From Chrysochromulina tobinii (taxonomy: Eukaryota > Haptophyta > Prymnesiales > Chrysochromulinaceae), in the NCBI GenBank assembly GCA_001275005.1, contig JWZX01002514.1, forward strand, positions 1 through 27,946: a stretch of DNA of 27,946 nucleotides, given 5' to 3'. Made by a program: the position numbers and the translations under genes. Numbering within the stretch: position 1 is the stretch's first letter; every line of letters starts with the position of its first letter. The notes under the pieces are model-generated. The model searched no databases and was not told the origin of the DNA. It saw nothing but the letters and a program-made list of their open reading frames with translations. Positions 8,159 to 17,182 of the stretch are shown here, in pieces.

Positions 8159-10932
8159 CTACACAAACATCGGATCCGCGAGTATCTCGATATAAGGGCT
8201 CCCATAGTCAGATTTACCTGTGCTGTACTTGACCAACGTCTTAGAAGCCCCCTCGACCATGCTAGTGATAGGGTCGTTAAGGCCCAATCCTGCTTCGAAC
8301 TCGGCACGGTCGATTTTGCCGTTGCCGTCGCGGTCGAAATGGCCGAGAAACTCAGCGGTGGTGAGACTGCCGTCGCCGTTGACGTCTATTCTCGAGAACG
8401 CGTCTTGACGAGTTCGAGTCTGACAGACTGCCATGCTCGTAGAGGGTCGGTGCTCGCCTGCCACCACGCTCGTGGAGGAATCGCCACCGACGGCCTCCTG
8501 ATTCCAGCTACCCACTTGCCTGTCGAGCACGAGCACCGTGTACGGCGGGAAAAGGACCTCCTGCTCTTCGCTGAACTGGGAGAGCAGGGAGATGTCAGCG
8601 CCGCAGTGGAAGTGGCCATCGCTAGGCGGCTTAATCCTCAGCTTCCAGAGTACGTTGGCCCCCTCCGCGTCCATGTACTCGAGGGGGGTCTTCTTGTCCC
8701 TGGAGGTGCTCATGAAGGCGATCTCCGTCGCGCAGATCTTCCCTTGTTCGTCCACCGACCAGAAACTGTGGGGCAACTGTGCAGCCACGCGAATGTGGAT
8801 GGGGCACAGAGTGAGAAGGGTCGGGCGGCGAGGGACATGCAATGCGCCTGGCGTGCTGCTGCGTTCGACAACGTGGGCTCAGGAGAGTTGTTGTTTGCTG
8901 GAAGCACACCTGGCCGCGCACACCGCGATAGAGAAACCCATCCATTTCGTGGTCCATCATGATCGCTGAGAGCTTGCGAATGCCCGCCATGATGTGTTTA
9001 GTAGTGTGAATGAAGGTGATCCCCGCGTGGCGCGCCAGCTCGGTTTTGAAGATGCCCGAAAGCTTACCGAGCTGCCTCAGAAAAATGTTGATCGGTGCGA
9101 ATGCCGGGCCAGAGTAAAGGCGAATGGCCAGAACTTCGTCAAGGCTCAGGTAGGCGTGGGATTCTGGAAGCCGATCCTTCAAGCTCTTATCTTCCTCGCG
9201 CCGCTTTCGGATCAGCTCGTTCGCATTGCGAAGGAAGTCCGCGGGCAACCAGCCCTCGTGTGTCACGTCACGCTCCCCAATACCCGCAATTAGCGTCCTT
9301 GTCGCCTCCCCATTGACATACTTCCACTCGCCCACAAGTGTGTGCTCCACGCCGCCGCGACGGTCAGTCCAAGACATCTGGCGTGAAAATTCCTGCTCCA
9401 TGGTCAGGCTCGGGGAAAGCAGCAAGCTGTTCAGGCCGTCGATGAAGGCGGTTCGATCCGAGTACTGCAGCATCATCGGCTGCGAAACCGTCTTTGATTC
9501 GGTGACCACCTGGTCGCTTCCTCCGTCGCTGCCAGAAGACCGGATAGCCGTGGTGGAAATGAAAGTGGCTGTCACTCTATAGAGGGTCTGCTGGATCTCG
9601 ATGCTGCCCGGCGTACCCGAGGGGCATACTGCGCCGTTCTCGTCGATGGTGAAGCTACGCTCGATCACCTCCCGCAGCCGGAACAGCGTATTCGGTGGGT
9701 AGACGGCCACGGAGGGTAGCCCGTCACGTTTTTCGCCGCCCAGAAAGATCGGCGCGTGCATGCCGTCGCTGTTGGCGACCTTCGAGATGAACTCGACCAC
9801 AGGCGAGTTCTGCACGACGTAACGTGTGCCCTTCGCGTCGGTGACCTGCTGCGCGAAGCCGGAGCCGAAGCCGAAGTCGGTCTGCTTCAGTTCTCGATCA
9901 GTTCTGGATCCGGCGAAGCCGAAGTTGCCCTTCCCGCAATTGACCTCGGTCGCCGACAGCGATGTAAGGCCACGGAAGCCGTATTGGTCCGGATAGTTGA
10001 TTGTCGCCCACCTGGAACGTACATGGCGGAGGGAGGGGCAGTGCGGCAGTTCGGTCGCAAGCCACGAGGAGGTGTGGAGGTCTGCGAATCACTGGGCACG
10101 TGCAGATTCCATAGGGTTACACGCACCGGCTGTCTTGCTTCTCCAGCGAGTATTCGCCATAGAGGTGCTTGAACATGCTTGGACACGCTTGGACATGCTT
10201 GGACTCTTTTCGTTGTTTGTCCGCGACGGTGAAGAGGGTTTCGCACAACGCATGGAGGCTCGCCGAAAATTGGACTGCTTTCGTTCGCGATTGTAGCGCC
10301 AATTTGAGTGAACGGGCGAGCGGCTGCCGCCGCCGCGTAAGGAGCTGCACAATCGTCGATTCGTCCTCGGTCCAGCACAGCTCGGGGTCCGATAAATCCT
10401 GCTCGATCAAGCGTCGCTTGTCTTCAATCAACGTCTGTAAATCAGTCTTACCAAAACGGTTGTTGAGGATGTCAGCCTCGGAAGCGTCTGGCTTGGCTTG
10501 GTCAATGCGGAAAAAGTCAAGGGTCAGCTCCGTCCATTCGTCCTTCCAATTCCTATCTGTTGGCGCGGGTCCGATGATTTCCGAGAGCGTGCGGAGGAAG
10601 TCTGAGCGAGTGGACTGCAGGGACTGGGCGAGGACTTCAGCGCGTGCATTGAGTTGGCCTTTCACAACCTCCAACTCCATGAGCGCCTTCTGCACATCGG
10701 GAATGTGATCCCTATCCAGTTTTGGTACAGCCTCCTTCAGGTGAGAGAGGCACTCCAGCAGGGCGCTAATTTGTTGTCCCGCCCAGGCACCGTCACGATC
10801 CCCCTCAACGCGCTGGCGCACGCGCCGGGCCTGGTCGTCGGCATGCTGGGCAGCGCTCTTCTCGCAGAATGCGCGATCCCCGCCCTGGTCGTCGGTGAGC
10901 CGGGAGGACCGGGCAGCGCTCTTTCCTGACAT
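8159..10932 (-). CDS. R-S-E class mono-ADP-ribosyltransferase with C-terminal EF-hand loops, three exons
   Basis: Model: exon 1 10932-10127, exon 2 10011-8910, exon 3 8776-8159; the phases join exactly to give 841 residues. Exon 1 (1-268) is helical and charged, with no signal peptide, so the protein is probably intracellular. Residues 269-600 (exon 2) form a domain I cannot name. The catalytic ART fold spans the exon 2/3 junction: FLYRGVRG at 628-635 (the Arg of R-S-E), FMSTS at 657-661, and SEEQEVLFPPYTVLVL at 705-720, whose EQE (707-709) is the ExE motif typical of arginine-specific enzymes. Two EF-hand loops follow, DVNGDGSLTTAE (767-778) and DRDGNGKIDRAE (784-795), with all acidic ligand positions filled. 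The expected activity is transfer of ADP-ribose from NAD+ to protein arginine, perhaps tuned by Ca2+. The fold and motifs are seen; target, regulation and location are inferred. Confidence 0.82.
8777..8909 (-). other. Intron 2 of ADP-ribosyltransferase gene (133 bp)
   Basis: The donor CAG|GTGTGC and acceptor GCACAG|TTG are on the minus strand, phase 0. Splicing joins LYRGVRGQ to LPHSFWSV, restoring the continuous catalytic block expected of ART proteins. Unspliced, the upstream frame degenerates into unrelated sequence. Confidence 0.85.
10012..10126 (-). other. Intron 1 of ADP-ribosyltransferase gene (115 bp)
   Basis: The donor CCG|GTGCGT and acceptor TTCCAG|GTGG are on the minus strand, phase 2. 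Joining gives ...KQDSR-WATINYPDQYG... and keeps exon 2 open. Exon 2's frame has no ATG between an in-frame TGA (near 10086) and 9815, so an upstream exon is required. This junction is deduced from frame and splice signals, without a protein match. Confidence 0.65.
10165..10204. repeat. 10-bp tandem repeat, four units, at end of exon 1
   Basis: Four units related to ATGCTTGGAC lie in tandem, inside exon 1 of the ADP-ribosyltransferase gene. Because 10 is not a multiple of 3, each unit is read in a different frame, giving the KHVQACPSMFKH segment close to the splice donor. Confidence 0.85.
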
Positions 10933-11255
10933 AGAGAATTCGTTTCGTTACGAGTCTTTCCAAGAAATCACACCACACGTAAAACATCAACACTGGACGT
11001 CGTAATCTCGTGACCGTGTAAGGGAAGTCAGTTCTAGTGACTTACGCGCGCGACCGTAATTTTATAGGCGCACTTTCCGCTGTACCGGTCAGCACATGTC
11101 CATTGAGAGACTGTGTGGGACCGTGTGTGGGACGTCAAATTCCGCCACTCCGACTGGGCGGCTTGCACTCGAGTGAGCCAGACTCGAGAGAGTAACGTAC
11201 AGTGTTGACGCGCGTCGACGCGCGCCACGGCGCCACCCGCAGCCGCTGTCCACGC
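10933..11255. other. Intergenic region upstream of ADP-ribosyltransferase gene
   Basis: These 323 bases lie between the ADP-ribosyltransferase ATG (10932) and the restored stop of the proteasome gene (11256), both on minus. They should hold the ART promoter and the 3' flank of the proteasome gene. No motif stands out. Confidence 0.4.
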
Positions 11256-11874
11256 TCAATCCATGCGGCCCTTGAGCTGCCTCGTGGTGAGGCCCTCGGG
11301 CGTGAGCACGTGCACGGTGCCAGCCCCAGCCCGCGAGGCAGTCGCGGTCGACGCCCGAGAGCAGGCACTGCGCAATCACCTCGAAGAGGTCGTCGGGCTC
11401 GAGGTCGGGCTTGTACATCGACTCGCACAGCCCATACATGGCCTCAGGGCAGTCGCCCGCCAGTATGAAGTCCTTCGTGTACACCTGCGCCCCGAGCAGG
11501 TCCATGCCGCAGAGGTAGGGCGTGTTGGATTCGCCCTCGAGGCCCGCGATGACGGGCTCGCAAAAGTACGGGCCAAAGCGGCGCTCGTACAGCAGATTGG
11601 ACACCATGTTGGAGAAGACGGTCGGGCTCATGTCGCGCTCCTCGCGCAGGCGGTACATGTTGGTGCGGAAGACGAAGCGCTGCTCGAGTGTCTGGCAGTC
11701 AGTCGCCAGGCCCGTCAGGCCGCACAGAGTCTTGTCGTTCACCTGGAACGTCTTCCTCATCTCGCAGGAGATCGTCTGGTTGCGCAGGCCGTACCGCTTG
11801 TCGCTGGCGATGGCGACGCAGTTCTTGCCGGCCATCGCGATAACGGCAGAGCCGTTGTACGACATGATCGACAT
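11256..11874 (-). CDS. 20S proteasome subunit beta type-3, with one-base frameshift
   Basis: ATG at 11874 begins MSIMSYNGSAVIAMAGKNCV, the near-invariant beta-3 N-terminus. Further blocks include VAIASDKRYG, GLTGLATDCQTLEQR, LLYERRFGPYFCEPVIAGLE and YGLCESMYKPDLEPDDLFE. Beta-3 is a structural, non-catalytic subunit of the 20S core and lacks the N-terminal active-site Thr. At LAGWG the frame breaks: the frame one base away continues as GTVHVLTPEGLTTRQLKGRMD and a TGA at 11258-11256, exactly as the family ends (human: 'VHIIEKDKITTRTLKARMD'). The span is 619 bases, one more than the 618 needed for 205 residues plus stop, the family length. The extra base is probably the A at 11322 (T on the coding strand). 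Unshifted, the frame runs into 80 or more unrelated residues. A sequence error is the simplest explanation for an essential gene. Confidence 0.93.
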
Positions 11875-12144
11875 GGCTCTCAGGCGCGCTCGGCGGGACA
11901 CGCACGGGTCCGCAGGGAGCGAAGCGTCGGCCGCGCGCGCGAGCGCTGAGGCCGAAGGCTGGTGCGCTGCAGTAGAAGGCAAGGATGGCAAGACAAGGCA
12001 AGAAAAGGCAAGTCGACCCATGTTGAGGCCCGCATCCTCTCATCGGGGGAGCCAGGACAGTGCCAGGACACAAACAGTACATTTTCTGTGGCTCTCGACT
12101 TTAACTTTGTTCGCTTTTTGGCCGGCGCTTTCGTCGTGGTCGTC
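11875..12144. promoter_or_regulatory. Divergent promoter region between proteasome beta-3 and Pro-rich membrane protein
   Basis: These 270 bases separate two divergent ATGs. The upstream half reads as an N-terminal extension of the proteasome ORF, but family length argues against that. The strongly hydrophobic frame just before 12145 (FLAGAFVVVV) could instead belong to the plus-strand gene through an unseen 5' exon. Confidence 0.4.
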
Positions 12145-13716
12145 ATGGCGGTGCTCCTCTCCAGCGCACCTGCTGCAGCTACCCCGCACGGGCTTCGATT
12201 TGGTGCAGACGGCAGCCCAGGGGGCTTTTTCAACGTTGTTGGCGATGGCGTCTCCTCCAAAGGCGACGTGATTGAGTATAGCGGGATCCGCAAGTTGCAG
12301 GAGGATGTCGAGGATGTTAGTGGCGATACTACCGGCGTCCCCGAGCCGCCGCCACCGCCGCCGCCGCCGCCGCCACCACCACCACCACCTTCACGACCGC
12401 CGCCGTCGCCGCCGCCTCCACCGACGCCGCCTCCACCGCCGCCGCCGCCTCCACCTCCTCCTCCGCCGCCGCCCTCGCCACCACCGCCGTCTTCGCCACC
12501 ACCGCCGTCTCCACTGCCATCGGCACCGCCACCATCTCCGCCACCCTCTCCGCCACCCGAGCCACCGCCTCCCTTGCCTCCGCCGCCGTCACCGCCGCCG
12601 CCGTCTCCACCACCGGCCCTGGAGAATGAGTATAGGCGCTGTTGGTACAGCTGCGATCTGAAAGCTGGCCCATGCCCCACATTTTGCGGCACGCATGGTA
12701 GCTGCTGCAAGGAAGGCGACGAGACTTGCGAGAGCGGCTGCGTTAATGAGTACTGCTGCGTGCCATTGCTTGGCACCGCTGCGGAGGCACTCTCGAGGCA
12801 CCACGAGGTTCCCTACGTGGAGTTCTATCTTGGCGACGTGATCGAGTTCTACCTCGCGGAGTTATACCTTGGACTTCTCGCGGGGTCTGTGCTCGCTTGG
12901 TCTGTGCTCGCTTTGTCTGTGCTCGCTTGCTGCGGCGGCGCTCTGTGTTGCATGCACCTTCACCAACAAGCCAAGGCGCTCGCCGACGCCGAGGACGCGC
13001 TGCTGCTGCCACCAGACGGGATGCGCTCCGAGATAGAGCAGGCCTCCACGGGCAAGGTGGTGGAGTCTGCGCCCTCGTGCGTCGGCAGGGCCCCGCCCTC
13101 TGGCGGCGCCATGCATGACGAACCCCGACCTACCAAATATGGCGGCGCCACGCCTGACGAACCCCGACCTACCAAATATGGCGGCGCCACGCCTGACGAA
13201 CCCCGGCAAGATGGCAAGCTGTTAGTCATCTCGCCCTTCAGCGGCGCCAAGGTGCTCGTCGATCCTGTGACGCTCGACGCGATGTCGCCTGCGAATCTGA
13301 CCTCGGTGAGCTTTGGAGGCCGGAAAGATCAGCGGCAGTCGCCCGTGCTCTGGGACTGGGCCTTGCCCAGCGCTGCCAAACAAGCCGCCGCCTTACCGAT
13401 GGGCCCGGCCACGTGGAAGGCAGCCCGGGTGGCGGGCGGGGAGACAAGCGCTTCTCAGCCGGCTTCGCCGACTCGCTCGCCGACCCGCTCAGCCTCGCCG
13501 ACCCGCTCAGCCTCGCCGACCCGCTTCGGCGAGTGGACCGAGGAGCGCTCCCCCCTCGCCGATACGTCACGCTCGCCTGCCCGCTCGCCGCTCGGCTCGG
13601 CGCTCCGCGTGTCTCCCCGTCTGCTCGGGCTTGCTTCCCCACTTGGGTCCCCGGCCAGACATTCTCGGAACGGCCCTTCGTCGCCGTCCTCTCCACCTCG
13701 TGTAACCACACCGTAA
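12145..13716 (+). CDS. Pro-rich, Cys-rich single-pass membrane protein (surface/cell-wall type)
   Basis: A 523-residue frame from the only in-frame ATG. Regions in order: a short hydrophobic signal-like start (MAVLLSSAPAAA), a linker, a Pro/Ser run of PPSPPPP type at about 68-158 resembling pherophorin or extensin linkers, a Cys-rich module (164-207; 12 Cys, including CDLKAGPCPTFCG and CCKEGDETCESGC), a membrane helix at about 240-264 (LYLGLLAGSVLAWSVLAL), a Cys pair, and a roughly 250-residue tail. The tail has two and a bit copies of a 13-residue repeat (DEPRPTKYGGATP) and a SPTRS/SASPTR-rich segment near 439-462, possible phosphorylation sites. This suggests a plasma-membrane protein with a rigid extracellular stalk and a cytoplasmic Ser/Arg tail. 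Upstream of the ATG the same frame stays hydrophobic, so the true start may lie in an earlier exon. Confidence 0.72.
   Translation: MAVLLSSAPAAATPHGLRFGADGSPGGFFNVVGDGVSSKGDVIEYSGIRKLQEDVEDVSGDTTGVPEPPPPPPPPPPPPPPPSRPPPSPPPPPTPPPPPPPPPPPPPPPPSPPPPSSPPPPSPLPSAPPPSPPPSPPPEPPPPLPPPPSPPPPSPPPALENEYRRCWYSCDLKAGPCPTFCGTHGSCCKEGDETCESGCVNEYCCVPLLGTAAEALSRHHEVPYVEFYLGDVIEFYLAELYLGLLAGSVLAWSVLALSVLACCGGALCCMHLHQQAKALADAEDALLLPPDGMRSEIEQASTGKVVESAPSCVGRAPPSGGAMHDEPRPTKYGGATPDEPRPTKYGGATPDEPRQDGKLLVISPFSGAKVLVDPVTLDAMSPANLTSVSFGGRKDQRQSPVLWDWALPSAAKQAAALPMGPATWKAARVAGGETSASQPASPTRSPTRSASPTRSASPTRFGEWTEERSPLADTSRSPARSPLGSALRVSPRLLGLASPLGSPARHSRNGPSSPSSPPRVTTP
12346..12618 (+). repeat. CCG/CCT-rich low-complexity tract encoding poly-proline
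   Basis: A near-continuous CCN codon run encodes mostly Pro with interspersed Ser. It produces a long Gly/Glu-rich mirror ORF on the opposite strand, which is not a gene. Such tracts are prone to length change and misassembly. Confidence 0.9.
13117..13204 (+). repeat. 39-bp tandem repeat in cytoplasmic tail
   Basis: Two full 39-base units (13117-13155, 13156-13194) and a partial third encode DEPRPTKYGGATP repeats. The nucleotide copies are essentially identical, indicating recent duplication. Confidence 0.88.
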
Positions 13717-14315
13717 GCTGAAGGTAACGGCGTCCCCGCCCTAACCCCGCCACGTGACTCCTCGTGGCAAGTAGACTCCAGCCCCCAGCACGCGCCCAGT
13801 TGTCATGGTCCGGTCCCAGTCGTTCCGTCCCGCAGTCTCACGCCATCTACTGGCACAGCTCAGTCGACACACGGTCTATCAAGTAGTTTTACGGGCGTGA
13901 TGTGTGGCGGCTTTCGAAAGGTTCCAGGTTAGCGTCTACCTCCGCTCGGCGGCCGTGCGCGAGCGGCGAGGGTCTCGCCGGGCGCGGTCAGGGTCACCTG
14001 CGGGGTGCGGGCTGAGAGACGGCGCCGCCCGACGCACAAAATTCCTGAACACCTCACGTTTCACGTTTAAATTACAACCTGAACCTCACCGGGTCGCTCG
14101 TCTGTCACGTCAGTCCGGCCGTGCCAGTCAGTCTATTTCGTCGCGCGCGGTCCGACACCCCGCTCCGCTCACCACACCGTCCGCGCCATCTCGCAAAGGA
14201 CGGCTGTCGGCTCCGCGTCGTGTACCGGATACACCACATACTTAGAGACCTTCTCGGGCAAGTGATCGGATACCTTCCAGTCCCCGCGGTGCGTCCTCTC
14301 TGTGAGTGAGCGCCC
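13717..14315. other. Convergent intergenic region
   Basis: These 599 bases lie between the 3' ends of the Pro-rich membrane protein (+) and the RECQL4-like helicase (-). I see no gene, tRNA or repeat. Short open frames cross it without domain content. Confidence 0.5.
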
Positions 14316-17007
14316 TCACGAGTCGCGCTCACGAGCCCGCTTCTGCTTTACCTTGTTGCGATTGACGACCAGGCTGTGCTGACGCAGCTTCCGCCGCCAC
14401 GTCTCCAGGTGCTCGTCCGCGAGGCGGCGCAGCAAGTCAAAGTCAACGTCGCGATGCATGCCCCAGAACTTGTTCTTCTCCCAGTCGTGCTTGGGGAAGC
14501 TGGGCGAGGGTAGCCGGTGTAGGATGCGCGCGACAGCACGGCCCGTGAGCTGCACGCCCGCCTTGCCCACGTCCGTCGCGTGCGTCGCCACAAAGTCAAG
14601 CACGTCGCCGCGCAGCGAGGGCGGAAGCGTGCGCCGCCGGAACGGTGCGCTCCATCCCTCCTCCTCGAGCTCGCCGTCCGCGAAGTAGCGAGCGAGCAGC
14701 GCCTCTGTTGAGGGAGCCTCGTTCGCAGCGTCGCCGCCGCCGGCCGCGCCGCCGCCGCCGGCCGTGCCGCCGCCGCCGCCGCCTCCGACGCCGCCGCCAG
14801 TGGCGAGCGCCCACAGGAGGGTGGCGCTCGCGTCGAGTTTGGTGCGCTGCAGCTGCTCCACGTGTTGCATGCGGCGCAGCAGCTCGGCCGTGAGTGCACG
14901 CTGCTCAGCGGCCGTGGGCGTGGCCTGCAGGGCAAAGTAGAAGGCGGGATCATGCAGCTCGAGATGGAACACACCGCCCACATGGAGCGCGGCGAGCTGC
15001 TCGTACGCGGCGTGGGCGTCTAACCCGAGCTCCGACGCGGCCTGCACCAGCGGCGCCTTGTACACGCCGTTGGTCTGCTTCGCATACTTGAGGAGCATCG
15101 CTACGAGGGGCGATCGTGCGCCGACCACCTCGGCAGGGTCCACGTGGAAGCGCATGACAGCGGTGCGCCGGATCTCGGGGAGCAGTGTGAATAGGCCACT
15201 TGAGCCCGCAGGGCCTCTGCGGAGTGGCGCCGACCGCTCACCGCTGGGGGCGGCGGCAGCGGATCGAGGCGCCGCCGGCGCGAAGGCCGTCGCCTCCTCG
15301 CCGCCGCTCATCTCATCGTCCCCGCCGGCATCGCCGCCGCCGTCACCGCCACGACCGTCGCCGTCGCCGTTGGCATCCGGCTCGGGGGGCGCCTCCCAAG
15401 CAGACGCCGGAAGCTCAGCGAGCAGCGCGAGCGCCGTCTGCGCCACCTCGCGCGACATGTCCAGTTTCGTCTCGAGCTGCTGCTGCGCGAGCTCGCCGTA
15501 CCCGTTGCGCGCGTTCCGGAAGAGATGCGTCACCATCTGGTGCAGCTGCTCATGCTCGACGCCGTCACGGAAGCACTGCGAGTGCAGCCGCCGGTAGTCC
15601 TCCTCGCACAGGAGTGAGACGCAGCGCGCGGGGAGTCCATCGCGGCCGGCGCGCCCCGTCTCCTGCACCCACGCCTCGATGGAGCGCGGCAGCCCTGCAT
15701 GCACCACGAGCCTCACATCCGCCTTGTGCACTCCCATACCGAAGGCGACCGTCGCGACGACGACCTGCAGCGCGCCGCTCATGAACGCACCCTGTACCTG
15801 CTGGCGCTCGAGAGAGGGGCGGCCTGCGTGGTACCCGTCGCACTTCCAGCCTCGCGAGCGCAGGTCGCGGGCCGTCTCGTCCACCTCCCAGCGCGAGTTG
15901 CAGTAGACGATCGCCGCGCCGCCGGGAGGCAGCTCGTTGCTCAGCAGCGTGCGCACGCGCCCGAGCCGTTGGTTCGGGTCGACGATCTCGGCAGCGAGGT
16001 GCAGGTTGGCACGGAGCACAGCAGCGGGGCGGCACACCGCGTCCGCGGGAAGGCTCAGTGTGGAGCGGATCGAAGCGGCGGTGCGCTCGGTGGCTGTGGC
16101 GGTCAGCCCGAGCAGCGTGCTCACGCCAAGCGCGTGCAGCGTCGCCCCCACCGACATGTAACTCGGCCGGAAATTGTGCGACCACTCCGAGAGGCAATGC
16201 GCCTCATCGATGCATGCAAACCCGAGTGGCGGGAGCGCGGGAGCGCCGCAAGCGCGGCACACGCACGCGCCGGCGCCGCCGACCTGAGCACACGAGGGGG
16301 CGTGGAGGGCGGCGCCAGCGTCGCAACCGCCGGCCCAGGCGGCCAGTCCGTTCCTGCTGCCAGTCGCCCGCTCGGCGGCGGCCGTGGCGGCGCGCGCCGC
16401 GGCGGCGCCCGGCTCGCCACACCGGCAGCCCGCCACCCATGGCAACGAGCGCAGTGCCTGCTGGAAGTGGTTATCGGCGAGTCTCTCGGGAGCCACGAAG
16501 AGGAGGCGCGTGGGCGCGGTGCCGGCGGCATCGCGTCGGCGGAGGGCCTCGAAGGTGGCCCGTCGCTCGTGTGCCCCCATGTCCGACGAGAGGGAGACGC
16601 CATGCAGGCAGCTGGGCAGCTTGGCTATCTGGTCGGCAATCAGCGCAAGCAGCGGCGAAACCACGATTGTGATCTGGGTGCTCAGGAACGCTGGCAATTG
16701 GTACACGAGGGACTTGCCGCCCCCCGTCGGCAGCACGAGCAGCGTCGACTGACCACGCAGCAGACGGCGCATCGCCTCGAGTTGGCCCTCCTTGAACTCC
16801 TCAAGACCGAAAGCCCCTCGCAGCGCCTCGTACAGCAGCGCATCAACTGCCGAGCGGTCGTCGTGCGACCGGCGGCCGCCGCGCGCAGCTGAGGGCACAG
16901 CCAGAGGCGCGTTGGTTGCGGATGCGCTCCGGGTCGCACCGCCGCTGCGCTCGCCACCGCTGATGTCGTCTGCCGTCGCCGCGCGAAGTCGTCCATCCGC
17001 GGCGGCA

Positions 17008-17047
<40 letters not shown>

Positions 17048-17146
17048 ACGCGCTCTCGAGGTCGAATGCCGCAAGCGCCTCGTCCGAGATCTCATCCAAC
17101 GCCTCGTCGCGAGTGCCGCGGCTGCTGCCGCCGCGGCCGCCGCGGC

Positions 17147-17182
<36 letters not shown>

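Noticed and set aside
7713-8195. 160-codon plus frame between phosphoesterase and ADP-ribosyltransferase genes
   Set aside because: GTG start, no domain, overlaps the ART 3' end, and composition matches neighbouring junk frames.
9440-9470. GGTTCGATCC resembling a tRNA B box
   Set aside because: It lies inside exon 2 of the ADP-ribosyltransferase gene, and no matching A box or cloverleaf can be drawn.
11875-12021. N-terminal extension of the proteasome beta-3 frame (MGRLAFSCLV...), signal-peptide-like
   Set aside because: Beta-3 begins at MSIMSYNG and the restored length from there is exactly 205 residues, so the extension is not part of the protein.
11880-12776. Gly/Glu-rich 298-codon frame on minus, resembling a glycine-rich protein
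   Set aside because: Exact antisense of the poly-proline tract; it disappears outside that tract.
15699-16892. 397-codon open frame on plus
   Set aside because: Antisense to the conserved helicase motifs; open only because of GC-rich codon bias.
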